A program made the position numbers and the translations under genes. A DNA stretch of 58,740 nucleotides from Desulfacinum infernum DSM 9756. Its GTDB lineage: Bacteria > Desulfobacterota > Syntrophobacteria > Syntrophobacterales > DSM-9756. The stretch spans positions 1 through 58,740 of the forward strand of contig NZ_FQVB01000030.1 of the NCBI RefSeq assembly GCF_900129305.1. The letters are read 5' to 3'. This document shows positions 24,483-32,503 of this stretch, in pieces; positions within the stretch are counted from its first letter, which is position 1, and every line of letters starts with the position of its first letter. Under the pieces are notes generated by a model. The model was not told the origin of the DNA. It saw only the letters and a list, made by a program, of their open reading frames with translations, and did not search any database.

Positions 24483-25351
24483 ACACCTACTGGTTTCTTC
24501 CCCCCCTGGTCATGCTCTGCATCTCGTCGCTCACGTCCATGGGCGGCGTGTCGGGGGCCTTCATCCTGCTGCCCTTCCAGATGAGTGTGCTGGGTTATAC
24601 GGCGCCGGGCGTGAGCGCCACCAACTTCGTCTACAACATCGTCTCCATCCCCGTGGGGGTGCTGCGCCACATCCGTTCGGGCAGGCTCTGCTGGCCCCTC
24701 TTCTGGCTCCTCGTGGGCAGCACGCTTCCGGGCGTCTTTCTGGGCTACTACATCCGCCTCGTCTATCTTCCCCAGCCGGGGCGGTTCAAGATCTTCGTGG
24801 GGGCGGTGCTGGCCTATCTGGGTCTGCGAACCCTGTGGAGCACATGGCAGGAGGCGAAGCCCGGCAACGGCACGCCCAAGGCGCCGCCGGCCGGGCGCAT
24901 CACCGGCGGAACCCTTTCGCTCACGCGCGGCACCATCGTCTTCGGGGATCGAATCTACAGCTACCCCACCCTGCCCCTGGCCGGGACCTCCCTGGCCGTG
25001 GGGGTGATCGGAGGGGCCTACGGCATCGGCGGCGGGGCCCTCATGGCGCCTTTCGTCATCTCGGTCCTGAACCTTCCGCCGTACGTGGTTTCGGGAGCCA
25101 CCCTCTTTTCCACCTGGTGCACCTCCGTGGTGGCGGCCCTTTTCTACGCCTTCGGGCCCACCTTCGGCACCCAGGCGAACGCCGCCCCCGACTGGCTACT
25201 GGGGAGCCTTTTCGGCGTGGGGGGCCTGTTGGGCATCTACCTGGGAGCCCGGCTCCAACAGCATGTGCCCGCCGTGGTCATCAAAGGAATCCTGGCGGCG
25301 GCGGTTCTTTTCGTGGCCTTCCGGTACCTGCGGCCCCTGCTGGGTGGCTGA
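24434..25351 (+). CDS. TauE/SafE-family permease
   Basis: A 305-residue permease, close to the usual family length, with the turns SSLTSMGGVSGAFILLP near residue 30 and VIGGAYGIGGGALMAP near 195, and conserved GATLFSTW. It is the most distant of the three TauE proteins in the window. ATG 24434 has GAGGAGGA upstream and overlaps the sensor gene before it. Last gene of the phosphate-related operon. Confidence 0.9.
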   Translation: MEALDGLRWHFTVSGVDTYWFLPPLVMLCISSLTSMGGVSGAFILLPFQMSVLGYTAPGVSATNFVYNIVSIPVGVLRHIRSGRLCWPLFWLLVGSTLPGVFLGYYIRLVYLPQPGRFKIFVGAVLAYLGLRTLWSTWQEAKPGNGTPKAPPAGRITGGTLSLTRGTIVFGDRIYSYPTLPLAGTSLAVGVIGGAYGIGGGALMAPFVISVLNLPPYVVSGATLFSTWCTSVVAALFYAFGPTFGTQANAAPDWLLGSLFGVGGLLGIYLGARLQQHVPAVVIKGILAAAVLFVAFRYLRPLLGG

Positions 25352-25356
25352 AGGAA

Positions 25357-25640
25357 CGGCGCGGGGCTGAAGCCCCGCGGGAAAGGGCCGTCGTAACCCT
25401 ATGACAGAACAGACAGTAGGCCCGACGGCCCACCCGACGTTCGGGGGATCTTCCGCAGCCCTAAAGGGCTGCGCTACGAGAAAAGAGATCATCCGCCACG
25501 TTTTCGGACAGCCTCCTACGAGTTTGCCTGACAACGCTGTTTCCTGGGAGCGCGGGCGTCTCGCCCGCTTCTCGTGCGGGCCGGAGGCCCGCGCTTCCAG
25601 GGCAAGAGGCTTGAAGGTCCGTGGTCGGACAGGCTCTTAG
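25357..25640. repeat. Composite intergenic repeat with family X ends
   Basis: Contains the hairpin GCGGGGCTGAAGCCCCGCGG (25357-25380), the hairpin GCAGCCCTAAAGGGCTGC near 25455-25472, a family X terminus at 25501-25520 (TCGGACAGCCTCCTAC) and a second at 25625-25640 (TCGGACAGGCTCTTAG) whose TTA is the stop codon of the leftward receiver gene. In between (25550-25610) is a GCGGGCG/CGCCCGC hairpin. The first 160 bp are a reverse copy of the segment at 29121-29283. No gene is seen. Confidence 0.7.
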
Positions 25641-26035
25641 GGCGGGCCGGCGCGCTCCCGCAGGAGCTTTCGCTCGTAGGCTTGCTCCACCTTGGGGATC
25701 AGATCGGCCAGCTTGCAGGGCTTCATCACGTAGTCGAAGGCCCCCAGTTCCATCCCCTGGATCCCCGATTCCACGGAAGCGTGCCCGGTGAGCAGGATGA
25801 CCTCCACGGCGGGCCATCGGGTCTTGACCACCCGAAGCACCTCCAAACCGTCCATGCCCGGCATCTTCACATCCAGGATCATGACATCGCACGGTTCGGT
25901 TTCCAGGACGGCCAGGGCCTCCTTCCCGGAGGCCGCCCCCCGGGCGGGAATCTCCCGCCGCTCCAGGCGCCGGACCAGCGTCTCCAGGAAATCCGGCTCG
26001 TCGTCCACGACCAGCACGCGATAGGGCCGCACCAC
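25637..26035 (-). CDS. Stand-alone receiver protein
   Basis: A 132-residue receiver with D11-D12, D55 in LDVKMPG, LTGHA and K105 in YVMKP and no output domain. GTG at 26035 (or the adjacent GTG) follows GGGGAGGGGA. It lies 12 bp after the LOG-family gene and downstream of a CACHE kinase on the same strand, its likely partner. Its stop codon is formed by the end of a family X repeat, so its last residues may have been set by an element insertion. Confidence 0.92.
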   Translation of the reverse strand: MVRPYRVLVVDDEPDFLETLVRRLERREIPARGAASGKEALAVLETEPCDVMILDVKMPGMDGLEVLRVVKTRWPAVEVILLTGHASVESGIQGMELGAFDYVMKPCKLADLIPKVEQAYERKLLRERAGPP

Positions 26036-26047
26036 TCCCCTCCCCTT

Positions 26048-27094
26048 TCAAACACGGTTGACGGCATCCAGGAGCTGACGAAGCCGTCCGAAATCCTTGC
26101 GGTTGAAATCCACCAACAGCCGTGGCAGGCGGAACACCTCGGGTTCGTCCGACTCCTCCTCCAGCGCCTCCGCCGCCCGGATGGACCCGCGGGGCACCAG
26201 GATGTCCTTGAATTCCCGATTCCATTGGTCCACGGCCGACACGGGCACAGGCTCCTTGAGGCGCAGCACCAGGACGTTGCCCACATACCGCAGGCTGTGG
26301 TAACGCCGATAAAAGGCCCGGATGGAGTCCACGGCCGCCTCCGGTGAGGTGACCCTTTCGAAGAGATGAAAGTCGTTGGCACCGATGAGGCCCCGGGCCA
26401 GCAGATTTTCCCTGAGAAATTGCATCCACCGGAGCCAGTAGTCGTCCCCGGACGGCTCGATGAGCACCAGGGGCATGGGGTTGTGTTTGCCCGTCTGGAG
26501 CAGGGTCAGGGTCTCCATGGCCTCGTCCAGGGTCCCGAACCCTCCCGGAAAGAGCGCCACGGCATCCGCCTCTTTCAGGAAAGCCACCTTCCGGTTGAAG
26601 AAGTACTTGTAGTGGATGACGCGCGGACTGTTTTCCAGGACGGGATTGGGCGACTGCTCAAAGGGAAGGCGGATGGTGACGCCGAAGGAATGCTCGGGGC
26701 CGGCCCCTTCGTTGACGGCCTGCATGATCCCGGGACCGCCGCCCGTGATCACCATGAATCCGGCCCGGGCCAGCAGGCGCCCGAAGTCCGCCGCCATCCG
26801 GTAGGTGGGCTCGTGGGGGGCGGTTCGGGCCGAACCGAAAACCGTCACCTTCCGAACCCCGCGGTAGGGGCCGAAGACCTTGGCCGTGAAGCGCATCTCC
26901 TTCAAGGTGGTGTTCATGACCTTGAGGTCCAGAGGGGAAGTGCTCTCCTGGCCGGCCTTGAGCGCCGCCAGAATGATCTGGCGCACCCAGCCGGGTTCCT
27001 GGATGCCTCCCGCCGCGTCCATCAAGGCCTGAATCTTTTCGTCCACACCCGGGTTGGGTTCCGTGAAAGACAGCCGAAGGGGCTCCCGATTCAT
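26048..27094 (-). CDS. LOG-family Rossmann protein between kinase and receiver
   Basis: A 348-residue protein with the LOG / 'lysine decarboxylase-like' Rossmann fold: VTVFGSARTAP, VITGGGPGIMQAVNEGA and the diagnostic PGGFGTLDEAME. That motif marks nucleoside-monophosphate phosphoribohydrolases (cytokinin-activating LOG enzymes, or PpnN, which responds to (p)ppGpp). The extra N-terminal region (about 70 residues) and a C-terminal extension of about 70 make it longer than minimal LOG proteins (about 190) and nearer PpnN-like size. Placement between a kinase and a receiver is unusual and hints at control of nucleotide turnover by the two-component pair, which is inference. Confidence 0.85.
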   Translation of the reverse strand: MNREPLRLSFTEPNPGVDEKIQALMDAAGGIQEPGWVRQIILAALKAGQESTSPLDLKVMNTTLKEMRFTAKVFGPYRGVRKVTVFGSARTAPHEPTYRMAADFGRLLARAGFMVITGGGPGIMQAVNEGAGPEHSFGVTIRLPFEQSPNPVLENSPRVIHYKYFFNRKVAFLKEADAVALFPGGFGTLDEAMETLTLLQTGKHNPMPLVLIEPSGDDYWLRWMQFLRENLLARGLIGANDFHLFERVTSPEAAVDSIRAFYRRYHSLRYVGNVLVLRLKEPVPVSAVDQWNREFKDILVPRGSIRAAEALEEESDEPEVFRLPRLLVDFNRKDFGRLRQLLDAVNRV

Positions 27095-27257
27095 CCGTTT
27101 TCTCCCTCCACGCTCATGGGGCTTATCCGCACTTTCATCAAACCTTCCTACCCGCGCTTGGGTCCTCTCCTTGCCACTCTACCCCGTTCCCGGACCCGAC
27201 TCCATATCCGTTTTGGGGGCGGGCTCTGGTGTCGGAGATCCATTGTCGGAAAGCCGC

Positions 27258-28916
27258 CTAAGCGCGAAGGTCGTTGACGGGCACGCTCACCGTAAAGACG
27301 GCGCCGCCCTCGGCGCGGTTGGCCGCTTCGATCCGCCCGCCCAGGTTCGTCAGGATGCTGTGACAGATGCTGAGCCCCAACCCCGTTCCGCTTCCCAGCT
27401 TCTTGGTGGTGAAGAAGGGATCGAAGATCTTGCCCAGGATCTCCGACGGAATCCCGGGACCGCTGTCGGCCACCTGCACCCGGACCTCGCGGGCCGCCGG
27501 ATCGAATTGCGTCGTCACCCACACCTGCCCGTCCCGGCCCACGGCATCGATGGCATTGTTAAGGATGTTGAGCAGGACCTGTTGGAGCTGGGCGCCGTCG
27601 CTCACGACCTCCGGGGCCGACGGATCCCGTTCCACGTGAATCCGGATGTTGCGGTGGAGGGCCTCGTTTTCGAGAAACTGCAGGGTCTCCTCCACCAGCC
27701 GGTTCACATCCACCGGCTGCCGCACGGGTTCCATCCGCCGGGCAAAGCCCAACAGGCGATGCGTCACCTTTCTCGCCCGATCCACGTGCTGTTCGATCTT
27801 GCCCACCGCTTCCGCAAACTCCCGGAAGTTTTCACTGGCCTGAACGTCCTCTTCCTCCAACAGATCGTGGATCCAACCGGCCTTTTCCTGGATCACCGCC
27901 AGCGGATTGTTGATCTCGTGGGCGATGCCCGCCGCCAGCCGGCCCAGGGCCGCCATCTTGCTGGTCTGCAGGAGATTGGCATCCAGGGCGGCCTTCTGCC
28001 GGTCCGATTCCACCAACTGGGCGATCACCAGGCGAACCACGAAGACGGTGCCCCCCACCACCGCGCAGATGCTCAGCACCATCAATCCCAGAGCCAGGGA
28101 GCGGGTTTCCAGGATGGGTAGAAGCTCCTCCCGGGGGTCTTCCAGCACCACCAGCATCCACGGCACGTTCCGGAGCCAGGTGGCGGCCATGAGCATCCTG
28201 CCCCGAGGGAGCTCTTCGTCCAGAAGGCGCGTGCCCCGAAAGCGGGCCAGATTGGGGGTGGGCGCCTCGGTGAGCACCTGCCCGTGAAACCGGGATGCCG
28301 TCTGGAGGATGTTTTTTTCGTTGACCAGATAGGCTTCCCCGCCCTTGCCGACCTGGGCGGCCCGGACCATGGATTCAAAAAGATCCGTGTTGATGGTGGC
28401 CCTCAGCACCCAGCAGCGGGCCCCTTCCCAGCGGAGGACGGCGATGACGAAATGGGGCACCTTGCGAACCCCCAGAAAGACGTCGCTGATATGCACCCCC
28501 CGCTGCATCACCGATTGAAACCAGGGAGCCTCCCGATAGTTGACTCCCAGGAGCGGATAGGGACCCGCATAGGCCAGGTGGTCCCCGTTTTGATCGATCA
28601 CCCCCAGGTCCACGTAATATTTGGAACGTCGTTGGATGAGTTCGAAAAGATCCTGCAGGACCGAAGAGCGAACCAGTTCGTCCAGGGTATGGGTGTAGGC
28701 CAGGGTGGTGAGCTGGGAGATCCTTTCGTCGAAGAAGAGATCCAGGGCGTGACGGCGGTCCTCCGCCACCGTCCGCAGGGTTTCCTTGACACGCGCCGAG
28801 TAGGCGCGGTCGAACTGCACGTAGAGGCTCGTCCCCACGAGGAAGAGGGGGATGAGGGAAAAGCCCAGCGTAACGGCAATGAGCTTGAGGCGCAGCAGCG
28901 AGTAGTCTTTGTCCAT
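27258..28916 (-). CDS. CACHE-domain membrane histidine kinase
   Basis: A 552-residue kinase and a paralogue of 8234-10057. A helix (about 10-31), an extracytoplasmic CACHE sensor with [16 protein letters not shown] and [14 protein letters not shown], a second helix (about 272-293), then a HisKA domain with [13 protein letters not shown] and a HATPase_c domain with [30 protein letters not shown] and [13 protein letters not shown] 28916 was taken as the start because the membrane helix follows directly; an upstream in-frame start at 28976 would add residues inside repeat DNA. It heads the kinase-LOG-receiver set. Confidence 0.93.
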   Translation of the reverse strand: MDKDYSLLRLKLIAVTLGFSLIPLFLVGTSLYVQFDRAYSARVKETLRTVAEDRRHALDLFFDERISQLTTLAYTHTLDELVRSSVLQDLFELIQRRSKYYVDLGVIDQNGDHLAYAGPYPLLGVNYREAPWFQSVMQRGVHISDVFLGVRKVPHFVIAVLRWEGARCWVLRATINTDLFESMVRAAQVGKGGEAYLVNEKNILQTASRFHGQVLTEAPTPNLARFRGTRLLDEELPRGRMLMAATWLRNVPWMLVVLEDPREELLPILETRSLALGLMVLSICAVVGGTVFVVRLVIAQLVESDRQKAALDANLLQTSKMAALGRLAAGIAHEINNPLAVIQEKAGWIHDLLEEEDVQASENFREFAEAVGKIEQHVDRARKVTHRLLGFARRMEPVRQPVDVNRLVEETLQFLENEALHRNIRIHVERDPSAPEVVSDGAQLQQVLLNILNNAIDAVGRDGQVWVTTQFDPAAREVRVQVADSGPGIPSEILGKIFDPFFTTKKLGSGTGLGLSICHSILTNLGGRIEAANRAEGGAVFTVSVPVNDLRA

Positions 28917-28975
28917 GGGGAATTCGCCCTCATCGGCCGGCCCGGATCCGCGCCGGGACCGGCCTTCACATGGCA

Positions 28976-29122
28976 CTAGGAGGCTGTCCGAGAACTGCTC
29001 AAACCGTCACTCCCGCGCAAGCGGGAGCCCATAAGTTGCCGGAAATCCTGGATCCCCGCTTTCGCTGGGATGACGGATGGACGTTGGAAGGGGCAAATGA
29101 GCCATTTTCAGACAAGCTCCTA
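28976..29122. mobile_element. Family X element, copy X1
   Basis: Bounded by CTAGGAGGCTGTCCGAGAA (28976-28994) and its inverted counterpart TTTTCAGACAAGCTCCTAGG (29103-29122). Inside are CTCCCGCGCAAGCGGGAG and a 'GGATCCCCGCTTTCGCTGGGATGACGG' type segment that are common bacterial interspersed sequences. No coding capacity. Abuts copy X2 back to back, sharing TAGG. Confidence 0.65.
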
Positions 29123-29342
29123 GGAGGCCGTCCGAAAACGTCGCGGATGATCTTTTTTCTCGTAGCGCAGCCCTTTAGGGCTGCGGAAGATCCCCCGAAC
29201 GTTGGATGGGCCATCGCGTATTTCCTGTCGCTTCATGAAGTTGCGATGGCCCTTTCCGCGGGGCTGAAGCCCCGCGGCTACGAAAAGAGGGGCCATCGCC
29301 CGGGCTCTTGTCTTGGAGAGCCATTGTCGGACAGCCTCCTAG
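29119..29342. mobile_element. Family X element, copy X2
   Basis: About 224 bp from TAGGAGGCCGTCCGAAAA to TGTCGGACAGCCTCCTAG (inverted). It carries the hairpins GCAGCCCTTTAGGGCTGC and GCGGGGCTGAAGCCCCGCGG. The right end overlaps the stop codon (29339-29341) of the leftward cNMP-binding gene. It is similar in order and length to the copy at 35549-35935 once the nested family A insertion there is removed. Confidence 0.7.
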
Positions 29343-29821
29343 CCGGGGAGCGCGGTGATCAGCGTGGGCGTCTTCACCATCTCATAGAGCTGGCGCTTGC
29401 AGAGCTTGTAGCGCTCGAAGTAGATCCGGGCCACTTCCTTCATGAGCACGTAGCCGATCAGCGGATTGGCCTGAATCAGCTCCTCCAGGCGCCCCACATC
29501 CACCTCCAGGAGCTCCGTATCCTCCTGGCACACAGCCGTGAGCGTGTACTGTTTGGACGGCATGAGGGAGGCGACTCCGAAGACCTCGCCGGGCATCCGC
29601 GTCTCAAAGGCGATCCCCACGGTGTCGCCCGGGCGCAGCTCGCGGAGGCTGACCATTCCCCTGGTGACCACGTAGAACTTGCAGGCCGGATCCCCATGCC
29701 GATAGATGATTCCGCCTTTCTGGAGAACCCGCTTTTCCGTAAAGCCGCCGATCATCTGCAGATCGGCTTCGCCCAGAACGTTGAAGAAACCGCTGGACCT
29801 CAATTCCTCCACCGTGGTCAT
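29339..29821 (-). CDS. Cyclic-nucleotide-binding domain protein, no HTH
   Basis: A 160-residue protein that is essentially one cNMP-binding beta-roll (about 15-130, with GGIIYRHGDPACKFYVVTRG and MPGEVFGVASLM) and a C-terminal helical tail. It lacks the DNA-binding helix-turn-helix of Crp/Fnr, so it probably signals through a partner protein. The phosphate-binding cassette is not obviously canonical (no RxAxV after GE), so cAMP or cGMP binding is uncertain. ATG 29821 has AAGGAGGGTG upstream. Divergent from the CBS-ACT gene across a predicted sigma-54 control region. Confidence 0.85.
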   Translation of the reverse strand: MTTVEELRSSGFFNVLGEADLQMIGGFTEKRVLQKGGIIYRHGDPACKFYVVTRGMVSLRELRPGDTVGIAFETRMPGEVFGVASLMPSKQYTLTAVCQEDTELLEVDVGRLEELIQANPLIGYVLMKEVARIYFERYKLCKRQLYEMVKTPTLITALPG

Positions 29822-29845
29822 GCCACCCTCCTTTGCGTTTTCCAA

Positions 29846-29861
29846 TGCACCACCGGTGCCG
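29846..29861 (-). promoter_or_regulatory. Predicted sigma-54 promoter for the cNMP protein
   Basis: Minus strand CGGCAC-CGGTG-GTGCA: GG and GC in register. Predicted start near 29836 leaves about 15 bases before ATG 29821, just enough to include the Shine-Dalgarno GGAGGG. Site 3 of the shared motif lies 141 bp upstream. Confidence 0.5.
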
Positions 29862-30002
29862 AAAACCGACGACAGCCGCCGTTGGACCGTCGCGGCACCT
29901 GGATGCACAAGAGGGCAAAAATCGGACCAGCCGCCCCTTTCGGTCGCCGCCCCGGACCGCCCGGCGGGATGGGTCGCGGATCGGGAGGCATCGAGCGGTT
30001 TC

Positions 30003-30031
30003 TTTACAAACCGTAAAAAAACCTGACACCA
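30003..30031. promoter_or_regulatory. Putative enhancer site between divergent sigma-54 promoters (site 3)
   Basis: On the minus strand GTGTCAGGTTTTTTTAC then GGTTT and GTAAA; the palindrome TTTAC-N5-GTAAA is complete. It matches site 1 (10807-10833) in both halves. It lies 141 bp from the leftward and 61 bp from the rightward -24/-12 candidate. Confidence 0.6.
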
Positions 30032-30092
30032 TCAGCGGGCTCCGTACGATTGGGAGCGCCCGCGGGACGGACGATTCGCGCCCCCTCCACCT

Positions 30093-30108
30093 TGGCCCGC
30101 TTTATGCT
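30093..30108 (+). promoter_or_regulatory. Candidate sigma-54 promoter for CBS-ACT gene
   Basis: TGGCCC-GCTTT-ATGCT keeps GG and GC at the correct spacing but departs from consensus at two other positions. Leader to ATG 30170 about 50 bases. Confidence 0.42.
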
Positions 30109-30169
30109 CTCCAAGCCGTCGAAATCGGCGGAACCTGCGATTCAGGAATCTTTACCATAGGAGGTTCCC

Positions 30170-30844
30170 ATGTTCGTCGGCTGGCACATGACGCGAAATC
30201 CCGTGACCGTGTCTCCGGACACCCCGCTTCCCTCCGCCCGCGAGATCATGGAAAAGAAGGGCTTCTCCCACCTGCCGGTAGTCGATGACAAGGGACGCCT
30301 GTGCGGCATCATCACGGACCGGGACATCAAGAAGGCCTGGGCCTCCCCGGCCACGACCCTGAGTGTTTACGAGTTCACCTATCTTCTGGGGCGTCTGAAA
30401 GTGTCCGCCGTGATGACCCGGGACGTGATCACGGCCCATCCGGGAACCAGCGTGGAACGGGCCGCCTGGATACTCCGCAAGAACAGGATCGGGGCGCTGC
30501 CCGTGGTGAACGACCGGGACAAGGTGGTGGGCATTCTCACCGTGTCGGATCTGCTGGACCTGATTCTGCTGGCCACGGGCATCACGGAAGACAGCGCCCG
30601 TCTGCTTCTTTTCGTGGGAGATCGCACCGGGGCCATGGCCGACGTGAGCCGGATCCTGCAACAGGCGGGCATCAACCTGCGAAGCGCCCTCACGGTGACT
30701 CTGCCCGATCACCAAGGGATCTGGCAGCTCATCATCCGCGTGAACATCGCCGTCAAAGAAGCCGCCGCCCGCGCCCTGGAAGACGCCGGCTACCGGGTCC
30801 TGACCCATTACGTGGAGGACCTGTCCCCCTATCTTTCGGAATAA
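30170..30844 (+). CDS. CBS-CBS-ACT protein (AcuB-like)
   Basis: A 224-residue protein with two CBS motifs (HMTRNPVTVSPDTPL and VMTRDVITAHPGTSV, about 1-140) and an ACT-like domain at the C-terminus (about 145-215, LLFVGDRTGAMADVSRIL). This layout is that of AcuB-type proteins, which bind adenylates and an amino acid or related ligand. ATG 30170 has AGGAGG upstream. Divergently transcribed from the cNMP-binding gene, so two small nucleotide sensors may share one control region. Confidence 0.9.
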   Translation: MFVGWHMTRNPVTVSPDTPLPSAREIMEKKGFSHLPVVDDKGRLCGIITDRDIKKAWASPATTLSVYEFTYLLGRLKVSAVMTRDVITAHPGTSVERAAWILRKNRIGALPVVNDRDKVVGILTVSDLLDLILLATGITEDSARLLLFVGDRTGAMADVSRILQQAGINLRSALTVTLPDHQGIWQLIIRVNIAVKEAAARALEDAGYRVLTHYVEDLSPYLSE

Positions 30845-31082
30845 GCCGGCGGTTCGTCACCTCCGCCGGCAAAGCCGGAACGGCGAGGAGAGCCCCAACC
30901 CACAGGATGGTCCCTGCCAGGCTCACCCCCCCGAGAGCATCGACCGAACCGGCTCTCCTCGCCTTCCACTCAAACCATCCGAACCGCACCATTCACCTTC
31001 AACCCTGTAGTCGCGAGTTTTTCTCGCTTCCCCCCGGCACCCTGAGTATCCAGGGCTAAATGGAGGGATTTTTCCATGGGGT

Positions 31083-31190
31083 TTCTCGATCGCCGCACGC
31101 GTAGCGGGCGGAGATAAACCCCGCCCCTACCCGAGAGGCCAAACCTTTCGTGTCGGGACGGGCTTTACGCATGCCCGTCAGGACCCCACA
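31083..31190. repeat. Partial family A-like repeat
   Basis: Contains GCGGGCGGAGATAAACCCCG and, further on, CGGGCTTTACGCATGCCCG, then TCAGGACC; these are the internal hairpins of the family A elements at 31436 and 35715 in the same order, but the terminal inverted repeats are missing. The rest of 30845-31342 shows no gene. Confidence 0.55.
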
Positions 31191-31342
31191 AAACCGAGAT
31201 CCATGGCCACGGCCCGAACCTTACACAGGACGCGCGAATCGCCTCATCTTCGGCAGGCCGGTCGAAGGGATTTGCCTTAAAATGGATGGAACACGTCTGG
31301 AAAAGGATCCATGGCCGACGATCTCAACAAGGGAGGATGAAT

Positions 31343-32354
31343 GTGAAGTGGCTGTTGGTATTCTGTTCACCGGCGGGATCCACCCGCCGGGTGGCCCGAT
31401 GGATGGAGCAAGCACTCCTCGACCAGAATCAAAGTCCTAATCTGAGCGGTTTTTTCTTCGGGTGTCTCTTACACTGCGTGATTAGCGGGCGGGGATAAAC
31501 CCCGCCCCTACCCAATGGGTCTGGGGCTTTTTGTAGGGGCGGGCTTTACGCCCGCCCTTCAGGACCTGTCCATGAGAAAGAACCGTCCAATTCAGGAAAG
31601 TGTGACTCTCGTGGATGTGGGAGCCGAGCCGGGCGCGGCGCCCAGGGCCGGGGATGTTCTTTCAGCGGACGACCGAGTCGGTCTGTGCGTGGGGTCCCCC
31701 GTCTATCGGGATCTGGCCGTTTCGCCCATCATGGACCTTTTGGATCAGCTTCCCGAAGTGCCCCATAAGGCCTGGGCCCTTCCCTTCGTCACGTGGGGAG
31801 AAGCCTGCAGCGGGATCGCTCTGTGGCAGATGGGGCGGACCTTGCACCGGAAAGGCTATGCCTTGGCCGGAGCCCTCAAGATCCAGGCGGTTCACTCCAT
31901 GATGTGGCGCTCCGAGAGGCCTCTCGGCGCCGGCCGTCCCAACCGGGAGGACCTGCTGTTGGTGCGCTCTTTCGTCGATCGTCTGGTCCGGCGCCTGAAG
32001 AGTGACCGGAGCGAGCCCCTTCCCTTGGATGCCCTGGACTACCAGCCCCCGGGACGACGCGACGAAATGACGGCCAAGATGGAATCTCCGCCCCCGCCTT
32101 TTGAAAAGCGGATCGATAAGGAAAAATGTACACTTTGCGGTCTCTGCCAATCTTCCTGTCCCGCCCGGACGATCAGCCTGGAGCCCGAACCGACCATCGG
32201 GCCCCGTTGCATCGATTGCATGACGTGCTACCGCCTGTGTCCGGAAGAGGCCGTGCAGGCATCCGTGGATTTCACAGCCCTTGAGGCTTTCATCCGAAAC
32301 CGGGCCGCCTCCATCGGGGAGGAACCCCCTTCGCAGGCCTTCGAACCCCGTTAG
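31343..32354 (+). pseudogene. Flavodoxin-like/ferredoxin (EFR1-type) gene split by a family A element
   Basis: GTG 31343 (GGGAGG 6 bases upstream) begins an N-terminal flavodoxin-like piece, MKWLLVFCSPAGSTRRVA. After 31 codons it is cut by 166 bp of inserted DNA (element 31436-31596 plus a duplicated AAAGT) and stops at 31498. Removing the insertion rejoins the frame exactly (...LLDQNQS-VTLVDVGAEP...) to give an uninterrupted 281-residue protein: flavodoxin-like domain, then two 4Fe-4S motifs (CTLCGLCQSSCP and CIDCMTCYRLCP). This resembles EFR1-type ferredoxins. A shorter product could still be made from ATG 31572 inside the element (260 residues), which keeps both clusters but loses the start of the flavodoxin-like fold. 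The stop TAG is formed by family X element X3. Confidence 0.85.
31436..31596. mobile_element. Family A miniature transposable element, copy A1
   Basis: A 161-bp element flanked by the direct duplication AAAGT (31431-31435 and 31597-31601). Ends are imperfect inverted repeats: CCTAATCTGAGCGGTTTTTTCT at the left, and at the right the inverted CCTGAATTGGACGGTTCTTTCT. Inside are two hairpins (GGGGCGGGG-type and GGGCGGGCTTTACGCCCGCCC). No transposase; it must be mobilised in trans. About 90% identical to 35715-35874. Confidence 0.85.
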
Positions 32355-32503
32355 GTCTTCGTCCGAGAACGGGTTTCCTCCAACACCAACAAGGGATCCG
32401 TCTTTTTTCGTAGCCGCGGGGCGTCGGCCCCTGGGAACGGGCCGGCATAACCCTGGAAAATATCCAGGTGTGACGGTTGGGAAAGTTCTCGGAAAGGCTC
32501 CTA
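32352..32503. mobile_element. Family X element, copy X3, between convergent genes
   Basis: About 152 bp from TAGGTCTTCGTCCGAGAAC (left) to the inverted TCTCGGAAAGGCTCCTAC (right). The left TAG is the stop codon of the flavodoxin/ferredoxin pseudogene and the right CTA is the stop codon of the leftward NtrC-type gene. Thus it fills the whole gap between two convergent genes and ends both. Confidence 0.65.

Noticed and set aside
29015-29029. Possible sigma-54 promoter for the 27258 kinase
   Set aside because: The GG/GC spacing fits, but it lies inside the common CTCCCGCGCAAGCGGGAG repeat of element X1, so chance is likely.
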